The notes under the pieces are model-generated. The model was not told where the DNA came from. It made no database searches and was given only the letters and a program-made list of their open reading frames with translations. A DNA stretch of 45,384 nt from CAYJRR01 sp964372275 [NCBI: uncultured bacterium] (GTDB taxonomy: Bacteria > CAYJRR01). The stretch spans positions 1 through 45,384 of the forward strand of contig CAYJRR010000012.1 of assembly GCA_964372275.1 (NCBI GenBank), in the 5' to 3' direction. Below are positions 13,858 to 21,424 of the stretch, piece by piece (positions within the stretch are counted from its first letter, which is position 1; every line of letters starts with the position of its first letter). The position numbers were made by a program, and so were the translations under genes.

Positions 13858-14796
13858 GTGAAGGCGAAGGCCGGCGATCGGGCCGAACGGGTCCTGACGC
13901 GCGAGCTGGCGTCGCGTCCCGACGACGACCGGCTGCGGCTGAAGCTCGCCGAACTCTACGTCCAACGGGGGAGGATCGCCGACGCCGTCCGCGAGTACCG
14001 GCTCGCCGCCGACGGCTACGCCAAGAACGGGTCCTACCTGAAGGCGGTCGCCGTCTACAACCGGATCCTCAATCTCGACGGGTCGCAGGTCGACGTGCGC
14101 GTCCGGCTCGGCGACTACTACCGGCACCTCGGAATCCTCGACGACGCCTTGATCCAGTACCAGACGGCGGCCAAGCACTTCCGCCGCCAGCGATCCAAGC
14201 GCCGTGAGCTCGACGGGGTCCAGCGCAAGATCTTCGAGACGGCGAGCCAGGCGCTGGCCGCCTCGGGTGGAGGGGAACCGCACGGAACCGTGCCGGTGGC
14301 GGTCGAGCGGGAGCGGGGACGCGGGTCGCGCGGCGCGGCGTCGCGAGCGGTCGGGCCGTCGATCCTCGTCCTCCACGGGCCGAATCTGAACCTCCTCGGC
14401 ATCCGCGAGCCGGACGTCTACGGCACCACCACCCTGGAGGAGATCGACGCCGCGCTCAAGGAGCGCGCCCAATCGCTCGGGGCCGCGGTCGTCACCTTCC
14501 AATCGAACCACGAGGGGACGTTGATCGACCGAATTCACGCCGCGCGCGAGAAGCACCACGGGATCGTCGTCAACGCGGGGGCCCTCACGCACACCAGCGT
14601 GGCGCTTCGCGACGCCGTCGCCGCGGCCGGGCTCCCCGCGATCGAGGTTCACCTGACCAACCCGTTCCGCCGGGAGCCGTTCCGTCGAAGAAGCCATCTT
14701 GCCGGGGTGGTGGTCGGACGTGTAGAAGGGTTCGGTCCGGAGGGCTATCTGCTCGGATTCGAGGGGCTGGTCGCGCATCTCCGGAAGCGGCCGTGA
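13858..14796 (+). CDS. aroQ: Fusion of a TPR module to type II 3-dehydroquinate dehydratase (AroQ)
   Basis: This 312-residue protein begins at GTG 13858, one base after the roadblock stop. Residues 1-125 are TPR repeats ([38 protein letters not shown]) closely resembling those of the large TPR protein at 17455. A Gly/Arg/Ser linker ([16 protein letters not shown]) precedes a complete AroQ domain from about residue 167: [17 protein letters not shown] with the catalytic Tyr, [51 protein letters not shown] and [14 protein letters not shown]. AroQ dehydrates 3-dehydroquinate to 3-dehydroshikimate and is normally a standalone dodecamer of about 150 residues. A TPR fusion is unusual and may tether the enzyme. 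The efp gene follows after 25 bases. Confidence 0.92.
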   Translation: MKAKAGDRAERVLTRELASRPDDDRLRLKLAELYVQRGRIADAVREYRLAADGYAKNGSYLKAVAVYNRILNLDGSQVDVRVRLGDYYRHLGILDDALIQYQTAAKHFRRQRSKRRELDGVQRKIFETASQALAASGGGEPHGTVPVAVERERGRGSRGAASRAVGPSILVLHGPNLNLLGIREPDVYGTTTLEEIDAALKERAQSLGAAVVTFQSNHEGTLIDRIHAAREKHHGIVVNAGALTHTSVALRDAVAAAGLPAIEVHLTNPFRREPFRRRSHLAGVVVGRVEGFGPEGYLLGFEGLVAHLRKRP

Positions 14797-14821
14797 CACG
14801 TTCGATGCAGGAGAAGCCCCG

Positions 14822-15397
14822 ATGGCAGGCGTCTACGAAGTCAGCGATTTCCGGAATGGCCTCAAGATCGAGATGGACGGGTATCCCTGGTCGATCGTCT
14901 CGTTCCAGCACGTGAAGCCCGGCAAGGGGAACGCCTTCACCCGGACCAAGCTCCGCAATCTGGTGTTGGGCACCGTGATCGAGCGGACGTTCAAGTCGGG
15001 CGAGAAGTTCCAGGCCGCCGACCTCGAACAGAAGGAGATGCAGTTCCTCTACAAGGAAGGCACCCACTACAACTTCATGGACACCTCGTCCTACGAGCAG
15101 ACCTATCTCGACGCCGATCACATGGGCGACGAGAAGAACTGGCTCAAGGACAACACGGTGGTGAACATCCTGTTCTACAAGGGGCGCGCAATCTCGGTGG
15201 AGCCGCCGGTGTTCGTTTCCCTGACCGTTGCCAACACCGAGCCCGGCTTCAAGGGGGACACCGCGACCGGAACGCTGAAGCCGGCGACGCTCGAGACCGG
15301 CGCGGTGGTTCAGGTGCCTCTTTTCATCAACATCGGCGATCAACTGAAGATCGACACACGGACGGGCGAGTACGTTGAGCGCGTTTCGGGACGGTGA
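14822..15397 (+). CDS. efp: Translation elongation factor P
   Basis: EF-P is 191 residues, the standard length, with AGGAGAAG upstream of ATG 14822. EF-P binds the ribosome between P and E sites and relieves stalling at polyproline stretches. The modification loop [17 protein letters not shown] carries Lys35, the equivalent of Lys34 of E. coli EF-P that receives beta-lysine from EpmA. KP and OB domains follow ([53 protein letters not shown]), ending in the conserved [17 protein letters not shown]. Several neighbours (PilP, PilQ, the TPR proteins) are rich in proline runs, which makes an EF-P requirement plausible. Confidence 0.98.
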   Translation: MAGVYEVSDFRNGLKIEMDGYPWSIVSFQHVKPGKGNAFTRTKLRNLVLGTVIERTFKSGEKFQAADLEQKEMQFLYKEGTHYNFMDTSSYEQTYLDADHMGDEKNWLKDNTVVNILFYKGRAISVEPPVFVSLTVANTEPGFKGDTATGTLKPATLETGAVVQVPLFINIGDQLKIDTRTGEYVERVSGR

Positions 15398-15437
15398 GCC
15401 GCGCGGAGCACGCGCCCGAGCGGCGGACGAGGCCACG

Positions 15438-15902
15438 TTGAACACGAAAGAGATCAAGGAGATCCTGGCCGTCCTCAAGGGGACGGACGTCTCCGAGCTG
15501 GAGATCGAACGAGGGAACGGCGTACGGCTTCGCATCCGTCGCGGGCCGCAAGGCGAAACGTCGGTCGCCGCGCCGCCGGTCGTCATGCAGATGCCGGCGC
15601 CGCGGACGGAGCTGCCGACCGGTCCGGCCCCCACCGCCCCTGCCGCCGCCGCCGAGAAACCGGGGAAGGCGATCACCTCGCCGTTCGTCGGCACCTTCTA
15701 CCGCGCGCCGTCCCCCGACAGCCCCAACTACGTCGAGGTGGGAACGGCCGTGAAGAAGGGCCAGGTCCTCTGCATCATCGAAGCAATGAAGCTGATGAAC
15801 GAGATCGAGGCGGAGTCCGACGGGCGGGTCGCCGAGATCCTGGCCGAGAACGGACAACCCGTGGAGTACGGTCAACCCCTTTTCCGGATCGAGTCCGCCT
15901 AG
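15438..15902 (+). CDS. accB: Biotin carboxyl carrier protein of acetyl-CoA carboxylase
   Basis: AccB carries biotin between AccC and the carboxyltransferase during malonyl-CoA synthesis. I prefer TTG 15438, preceded by GACGAGG, because it gives the family N-terminus [20 protein letters not shown] and 154 residues; the frame is open back to TTG 15375, which would overlap efp and add an unrelated Arg/Ala-rich tail. A flexible Pro/Ala thumb linker (residues about 55-75) precedes the biotinyl domain [20 protein letters not shown] and the biotinylation motif [10 protein letters not shown] (Lys118 with this start). It lies 22 bases before accC. Confidence 0.95.
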   Translation: MNTKEIKEILAVLKGTDVSELEIERGNGVRLRIRRGPQGETSVAAPPVVMQMPAPRTELPTGPAPTAPAAAAEKPGKAITSPFVGTFYRAPSPDSPNYVEVGTAVKKGQVLCIIEAMKLMNEIEAESDGRVAEILAENGQPVEYGQPLFRIESA

Positions 15903-15924
15903 AACCGGGCGCCTCCAGAAGCGA

Positions 15925-17256
15925 ATGTTCAAGAAGATCCTGATCGCCAACCGTGGCGAGATCGCGCTGCGGATCATCCGCACCGCCAAGGACATGGGGA
16001 TCCGCACCGTGGCGGTCCACTCCACCGCCGACGCCGACTCGCTTCACGTCCGATTCGCCGACCAGTCGATCTGCATTGGACCGCCGCCGGCCAAGGAGAG
16101 CTACCTCAACATCCCCCGCATCATGAGCGCGGCCGACGTGACCCAGGCCGACGCGATCCATCCCGGTTACGGCTTCCTGGCCGAGAACATGGAGTTCGCC
16201 GACGTCTGCAACCGGAGCGGGATCGTCTTCATCGGCCCGACCCCCGAGAACATGCAGACGATGGGGAACAAGATCGCGGCGCGCGAGGCGGCGCGGCGGG
16301 CGGGTCTGCCGCTCGTCCCCGGAACGCCGCTCCTGCAGGACGAGAAGGACGGCCGCGCCTTCGCCAAGGAGGTCGGCTACCCGGTGATCATCAAGGCGGC
16401 GGCGGGGGGCGGCGGGAAGGGGATGAAGATCGTCCGCGCCGACGCCGGCTTCGCCAACGCCTTCCAGACGGCGAAGGCCGAGTCGGCCGCGGCCTTCGGG
16501 AACGGCGATCTCTACGTCGAGAAGTTCATCGAGAACCCGCGCCACGTCGAGTTCCAGGTCGTCGCCGACAACTTCGGAGCCGTGGTGGTGCTGGGCGAAC
16601 GCGACTGCTCGATCCAGCGCCGCCACCAGAAGCTGGTGGAGGAAAGTCCCTGCCCGGTGATGACCGAGAAGAACCGGGCGCGGATGAGCGGGATCATCGT
16701 CAACGCGCTCAAGAAGCTGCGCTACCGAAACGTCGGGACGATCGAGTTCCTGATGGACCCGAAGGGGAACCTCTACTTCATCGAGATGAACACCCGCATC
16801 CAGGTGGAGCACCCCGTGACCGAGTGCGTGACCGGACTCGACCTGATCCGCACCCAGATCGAGATCGCGGCGGGGTTGAAGCTCCCTCCCGAGGTGAAGG
16901 CGGCAAAGCTCACCGGTCACGCGATCGAGTGCCGCATCAACGCCGAAGACCCGGTCACCTTCCGCCCCTCGCCGGGCCGCATCGGCGGCTACCACGCGCC
17001 GGGCGGCATCGGCGTGCGCGTCGACAGCGCCGTCTGCGATGGGTACTTCGTCACCCCCAACTACGATTCGATGCTCGCCAAGCTGATCGTGTACGGGCGC
17101 GATCGGATGGAGGCGATCCATCGCCTGCAGCGCGCCCTCGACGAGTTCGTGGTCGAAGGGATCGCCACCAACATCCCCCTCCAGAAACGGATCGTCGCCC
17201 ACAACAAGTTCATCAAGGGCGAAGTCGACACCGGATTCCTCGAGAAGAACCTGTAG
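15925..17256 (+). CDS. accC: Biotin carboxylase subunit of acetyl-CoA carboxylase
   Basis: AccC is 443 residues, typical of the family. It carboxylates AccB-bound biotin with ATP and bicarbonate, the first committed step of fatty-acid synthesis. The N-terminus is FKKILIANRGEIALRIIRTA. The ATP-grasp glycine-rich loop is KAAAGGGGKGMKIV. Further conserved segments are GERDCSIQRRHQKLVEESP and the metal/catalytic strand EMNTRIQVEHPVTE. The C-terminal biotin carboxylase domain contains GHAIECRINAEDP and YDSMLAKLIVYG. The accBC pair ends the long + strand array that begins at the AT-rich island; a weak terminator-like hairpin follows the stop. Confidence 0.98.
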   Translation: MFKKILIANRGEIALRIIRTAKDMGIRTVAVHSTADADSLHVRFADQSICIGPPPAKESYLNIPRIMSAADVTQADAIHPGYGFLAENMEFADVCNRSGIVFIGPTPENMQTMGNKIAAREAARRAGLPLVPGTPLLQDEKDGRAFAKEVGYPVIIKAAAGGGGKGMKIVRADAGFANAFQTAKAESAAAFGNGDLYVEKFIENPRHVEFQVVADNFGAVVVLGERDCSIQRRHQKLVEESPCPVMTEKNRARMSGIIVNALKKLRYRNVGTIEFLMDPKGNLYFIEMNTRIQVEHPVTECVTGLDLIRTQIEIAAGLKLPPEVKAAKLTGHAIECRINAEDPVTFRPSPGRIGGYHAPGGIGVRVDSAVCDGYFVTPNYDSMLAKLIVYGRDRMEAIHRLQRALDEFVVEGIATNIPLQKRIVAHNKFIKGEVDTGFLEKNL

Positions 17257-17261
17257 CGCCG

Positions 17262-17277
17262 GCGCGTTGCGCGCTTT
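17262..17277 (+). terminator. Weak hairpin plus short T-run after accC
   Basis: Six bases after the accC stop, GCGCG (17262-17266) and CGCGC (17270-17274) can pair around a TTG loop, followed by TTT. The stem is only 5 base pairs and the T-run only three, so termination would be partial at best. Its place between two units supports it. Confidence 0.3.
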
Positions 17278-17295
17278 CCGTGACCGCCATCACGG
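17278..17295 (+). promoter_or_regulatory. CRP/FNR-like palindrome upstream of the large TPR gene
   Basis: CCGTGA (17278-17283) and TCACGG (17290-17295) form a perfect inverted repeat with a 6-base spacer. The inner pattern GTGA-N6-TCAC (17280-17293) is the core of the CRP-family operator consensus. It sits in the 198-base gap between accC and the TPR gene. A CRP-type site is inferred; a simple RNA hairpin is the alternative. Confidence 0.35.
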
Positions 17296-17378
17296 TGCGG
17301 CACGATTCTTTCGGGCCATGGACGCGAGATGAGCGGAATCACGTAGAAAATCGCTTCGTTCCAGGCTTTCTCCCGTTC

Positions 17379-17387
17379 TGGTAAGCT
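17379..17387 (+). promoter_or_regulatory. Possible extended -10 promoter element
   Basis: TGGTAAGCT at 17379-17387 fits an extended -10 (TGn followed by TAAGCT), about 68 bases before the chosen TPR start. TTCCAG upstream at 17359 is a poor -35. Taken with the weak terminator after accC, it suggests that the TPR-ExeA-TamB-TamA unit has its own promoter. Confidence 0.3.
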
Positions 17388-17454
17388 CGTGGGCAGACGG
17401 TCGCACCTCCTCGCCCACGGGGGAGGCGTCGGTACGTACGCCCGCGGAGCGAGA

Positions 17455-20259
17455 TTGGCCTCGGTCAACAAAAACAAGCTCTTAGACAACGCGAGCAAGT
17501 ACCTCCAAAAGGGGCTGTACGATCGCGCGATCAAGGAGTTCCTGAAGGTCCTCGAGGCCGATCCGAACGACATCCGCGTCCGCCTCAAGCTCGGCGACAC
17601 CTACACCAAGAAGCAGGCGAACACCGAGGCGGCGCAGCAGTACCAGATGGTCGCGGAGAGCTACGCCAAGGACGGGTTCTTCCTGAAGGCGGTCGCCGTC
17701 TACAACCAGATCCTGAAGCTCGACGGGACGCAGGTGGAGATCCACCTCAAGCTGGGCGAGCTCTACCAGCAGCTCGGCCTCCTGTCCGACGCGATGAACC
17801 AGTACCAGCTGGTCGCGACGCACTACGACCAGAAGGGGATGAGCAAGGAGTCGGCCGACGTCCTCAAGAAGATGGCCGAGCTCGATCCGGAGAACGTCGC
17901 GGTCCGGAGGAAGCTGGCGGAGATCAACGCCACCGAGGGCCAGACCGGCGACGCGCTCGAGGAGTTCCTGCGGATCGCGGACGACCTGCGCGCGAAGGCG
18001 AAGTTCGACGAGCTGGCGGGGGTGCTGGAGAAGATCGTCGCGCTCGACCCGTCCAACCTCGACCTGGTGCGGGAGCTCGCCGGCCTCTACCTCGACCGCG
18101 GCGATCCCAAACGGGCGCTGGCCAAGCTGCAGATCTGTTTCCGCGCCAATCCGCACGAGCTGGCGACCCTGGAGATGCTGGCCGCCGCCTTTGTCAGCCT
18201 CGGGCAGCCGGAGAAGTCGAAGTCGGTCTACCGCGAGATCGCGCATCTCCACGACACGCAGGGGAACGTCCCGGCGAAGATGGAGGCGTTCCGGAAGATC
18301 CTGGAGATCGATCCGCAGGACGGCGAGGCGCAGTCGGTCCTGCACGGCAAATCGATCGAGCCGACCGCGTCCGCGCCGGTCCGGCGCGTGCCGGTGGAGG
18401 CCGCGCGCGCGGCGGCGCCGGTTCCCGGACCGACCGCCTCCTCGCCGACCGGGGCGTACGACGACCCGGAGGTGATCAACAAGCTGCTGACCGAGGCGGA
18501 TGTCTATCTGAAGTACGGCCTCCTGGAGAAGGCGCTCGACCACCTGCGCGGCATCGTCCGTCGCAATCCCAACAACGTCGAGGCACACCTCAAGCTGAAG
18601 GAGGTCTACCTCCAGCACAAGGATGCCGACAGCGCGGCATCGGCGGTGCTCTCCGCTGTCGACCTGCTCCTGGCGCGAGGGGAGCGCGAGCGCGCGCAGG
18701 AGATGCTGCGCGATGGACTCGGTTTCGCCCCCGGACACCTCGGTCTCCAGACGAGGGCCACCGAGCTGGAAGGCGGCGGGCTGCCGGCGTCGGAGATGCC
18801 GACGGAGGAGATCAGCGCCACGCAGGCGCTCGAACCGTCGATGGAGATCGACGTCGGCGAAGGCGCAGGCGACGCGGCTCCGTTGATCGAGGCGCCCGGC
18901 CTTCCGATCGAGAACGGCGACGCGATCGAGATCCAGGTCGACGACGCGGAGGCGCTTGTCCCGCAGGTGCCGCCGGCGCAGGAGGTGTCGATCGACCTAG
19001 CCGGGATCGAAGAGGCGTCGCTCGACGACGTCCCCGAAAGCTCGAAGGAGACCGTGTCCAAGCGGATGCCGAAGGCGCGCCCGGTCGAGAGCCCCCGACC
19101 GGCCGACGTGGTGGAGCTCGACAGCCGCCGCGCGGAGGCTTCGAAGCCGGCGGCCGATCCGGACCAGCTGCTCAGCGAGCTGGCGAGCGCATTCGAGAAC
19201 GGCCAGTCGGCCGAAGAGTTCACCGGCAGCTTCCGGCGGTCCACGAAGCCGAGGTCGATCGAGGAGCGGTTCGGCGTCGACGATGTCGACGAGATCGTGC
19301 CGCCCGCCACGGCAGGGGCGAGGACGGCCGCGGACCGGACGGCCTCCGGGTTCTCGTCGCGCGCCGCCCCGACGGCCGCCGGATCGGCCGCGCGGGCCGC
19401 GCCTCCGGCGATCCCGATCTCCCGTGCCGAGCCGTCGATTCCACCGGTGAGCGACGAACCGGTGCCGGCGGAGCTCACCGATGACGTCGACGAGGCCGAC
19501 TTCTTCCTGAAGCAGAAGATCTTCGACGAGGCGATCGCCGGCTACCGGCGCGCCCTGCGGAGCCATCCCGGACACCCGGCCCTCACCAGCCGCCTGGCGC
19601 GGGCGGAGGCGTTGGCGAGGGCCGCCGCCGCGGGCGTCCCGGTTGAGCGCGAGCCGACCCGGCCGGAGCGGAGCGCGCCGTCGAAGCGTGCCGCCCGTCT
19701 GGAGGAGTCCGGAGGGTTCGATCTCGCGGCCGAGCTGATGGACGATCTGGACGGATTCGCGCGCGAGGAGGCGAACAGCCATCCGCTCGACGAGAACTCC
19801 CAGGTCTCGCTCGGCGACGTCGTCCGCGAGGCGCGACAGCGCGCCGGTGAGCAGGCGGGGGAGGATCGCCAGGCCCGGTACGACCTCGGGATCGCCTACC
19901 GAGAGATGGGGCTGCTCGACGAGGCGATTTCCGAGTTCGAGCTGGCGGCGAAGTCGAGCAACAAGGTGGCCGACTGCCGAAGCATGATCGGCCTGTGCCA
20001 GCGCGACATGGGGAACTACGAGGCGGCGATCAAGTCGTTCACCCAGTCGATCAAGACACCGGGGGTCACCGACAAGCAGAAGGCCGGCTACTTCTACGAG
20101 CTGGCGGCGACGCTGGAGGCGATGGGCGAATCGGCGAAGGCGATGGCCGCCTACCGCCAGGTGCAGACGATCGAACCGGGATTCCGGGACGTCGCCCGGA
20201 AGCTCGGCGGAGGCGATGCCCCGCCTGCGAACCGCACCTCGAAGATCTCGTTCGTCTAA
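17455..20259 (+). CDS. Large multi-TPR protein with acidic/proline-rich middle region
   Basis: TTG 17455, five bases after a GGAG site, gives 934 residues; GTG 17389 upstream would add a non-conserved tail. No signal peptide is seen, so it is probably cytoplasmic. Residues about 1-290 are a regular TPR array ([57 protein letters not shown]). A further TPR block follows near residues 340-430, then a long acidic/Pro/Ala region (about 440-680), then an isolated TPR and a C-terminal TPR block (DLGIAYREMGLLDEAISEFE, GLCQRDMGNYEAAIKSFTQ). It ends close to the ExeA-like ATPase gene. The likely role is a scaffold for an envelope or secretion complex; the partner is unknown. Confidence 0.85.
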   Translation: MASVNKNKLLDNASKYLQKGLYDRAIKEFLKVLEADPNDIRVRLKLGDTYTKKQANTEAAQQYQMVAESYAKDGFFLKAVAVYNQILKLDGTQVEIHLKLGELYQQLGLLSDAMNQYQLVATHYDQKGMSKESADVLKKMAELDPENVAVRRKLAEINATEGQTGDALEEFLRIADDLRAKAKFDELAGVLEKIVALDPSNLDLVRELAGLYLDRGDPKRALAKLQICFRANPHELATLEMLAAAFVSLGQPEKSKSVYREIAHLHDTQGNVPAKMEAFRKILEIDPQDGEAQSVLHGKSIEPTASAPVRRVPVEAARAAAPVPGPTASSPTGAYDDPEVINKLLTEADVYLKYGLLEKALDHLRGIVRRNPNNVEAHLKLKEVYLQHKDADSAASAVLSAVDLLLARGERERAQEMLRDGLGFAPGHLGLQTRATELEGGGLPASEMPTEEISATQALEPSMEIDVGEGAGDAAPLIEAPGLPIENGDAIEIQVDDAEALVPQVPPAQEVSIDLAGIEEASLDDVPESSKETVSKRMPKARPVESPRPADVVELDSRRAEASKPAADPDQLLSELASAFENGQSAEEFTGSFRRSTKPRSIEERFGVDDVDEIVPPATAGARTAADRTASGFSSRAAPTAAGSAARAAPPAIPISRAEPSIPPVSDEPVPAELTDDVDEADFFLKQKIFDEAIAGYRRALRSHPGHPALTSRLARAEALARAAAAGVPVEREPTRPERSAPSKRAARLEESGGFDLAAELMDDLDGFAREEANSHPLDENSQVSLGDVVREARQRAGEQAGEDRQARYDLGIAYREMGLLDEAISEFELAAKSSNKVADCRSMIGLCQRDMGNYEAAIKSFTQSIKTPGVTDKQKAGYFYELAATLEAMGESAKAMAAYRQVQTIEPGFRDVARKLGGGDAPPANRTSKISFV

Positions 20260-20269
20260 AGAGCCCTAT

Positions 20270-21424
20270 TTGAACTACCTCGAGTTCTTCTCGCTCAAGC
20301 ACGAACCGTTCAGCAACGCTCCCGTCGCCCGTTTCTACTACGACAGCGAGCAACACGGGCGCGCGCTGTTCAAGCTCCACCACGCGGTCGAGAGCATGAA
20401 GGGGTTGGCGGTGCTGATCGGGGAGATCGGCGCGGGGAAGAGCACGCTCGCGCGGCGGCTCCTCGAGTCGCTCCCCGAGAAGCAGTTCGAAGCGTCGCTG
20501 CTGATGGTTGTGCACGCCGAGACGACGGCGAGCTGGCTCCTCTCGCGCATCGCCCTGCTGCTCGGAGTCAAGGCGGCGGCCGAGGACAAGCTCAAGCTCC
20601 TGTCGCAGGTCTACCAGCGGCTCGTCGCCATCCACGAGTCCGGGAAGAAGGCGGTCATCCTGATCGACGAGGCGCAGATGCTTCGCACCCGCGAGATCAT
20701 GGAGGAGCTTCGGGGGCTGCTGAACCTCGAGCTTTCGGAGCGGAAGCTGCTGACGTTCGTCTTCTTCGGCCTGACCGACCTCGACCGGAACCTGACGCTC
20801 GACGAGCCGCTTCGCCAGCGGGTGGCGATGCGCGTTCGGCTCGAGCCGCTCTCGCGGTCGTCGGCCGCCGCCTACATCGCCCACCGCCTCCGCCTCGCGG
20901 GGGCGTCGCGGATGCTTTTCACCGAGGGGGCGATCGATCTGATCCATCGGTTCGGGCGCGGTACGCCGCGGCTGATCAACACGCTCTGCGACAACGCCCT
21001 CCTCGAGGCCTACCTCTCCCGGCGACCGGCCGCCGACGAGGAGCTGGTCCTCCGCGCGGCCGACGACCTGGGACTCGTCGGCGCCGGTCCCTCCGACGCC
21101 GATCGCCTGCGGGCGGCCGGCGAAGGCCTGCGGCCGGCGGGCGAGCCGCCGCCGCCGCCCGAAGGGACGGCGCTCTCGCCGTTGGAGCCGCGGCCCGAGA
21201 TGACGCCGCTGCCGGTCCCGGACCCGCCCCCGCCTGCCTCGGGATGGCGCCTGCCCGAACGGGGGGCGACCGTCGGTGCGGCCGGACGCCCGATCGATCC
21301 GCGCCCGCCCGAGGTTCGCGCCGCCGACGTCCCGCGCGACCACGGGGGAAGCGGCGAGGACCGCCTGGAGGACATCGACAGCATCCTCGACCAGCTGGAG
21401 GAGAGGGCCAAAGGGACTTCGTGA
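20270..21424 (+). CDS. ExeA/GspA-type AAA ATPase
   Basis: The frame opens at ATG 20216, but its first 18 codons overlap the TPR gene. TTG 20270, ten bases after the TPR stop, gives the family N-terminus MNYLEFFSLKHEPFSNAP and 384 residues. Walker A is GEIGAGKST, Walker B is VILIDEAQML, and the arginine-finger region is DEPLRQRVAMRVRLEPLS, followed by the AAA lid with FGRGTPRLINTLCDNAL. ExeA-type proteins energise insertion of secretion or pilus components through the envelope. Unlike ExeA/GspA itself, the protein has no transmembrane helix or peptidoglycan-binding domain; the C-terminus is a Pro-rich tail (residues about 290-384). The subfamily resembles those near pilus and EPS genes in Deltaproteobacteria. 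The stop overlaps the next start (GTGA). Confidence 0.85.
   Translation: MNYLEFFSLKHEPFSNAPVARFYYDSEQHGRALFKLHHAVESMKGLAVLIGEIGAGKSTLARRLLESLPEKQFEASLLMVVHAETTASWLLSRIALLLGVKAAAEDKLKLLSQVYQRLVAIHESGKKAVILIDEAQMLRTREIMEELRGLLNLELSERKLLTFVFFGLTDLDRNLTLDEPLRQRVAMRVRLEPLSRSSAAAYIAHRLRLAGASRMLFTEGAIDLIHRFGRGTPRLINTLCDNALLEAYLSRRPAADEELVLRAADDLGLVGAGPSDADRLRAAGEGLRPAGEPPPPPEGTALSPLEPRPEMTPLPVPDPPPPASGWRLPERGATVGAAGRPIDPRPPEVRAADVPRDHGGSGEDRLEDIDSILDQLEERAKGTS

Noticed and set aside
20216-20269. ATG 20216 as start of the ExeA-like ATPase
   Set aside because: The added 18 residues are an Arg/Ser-rich shadow of the TPR gene end; the family N-terminus begins at TTG 20270.
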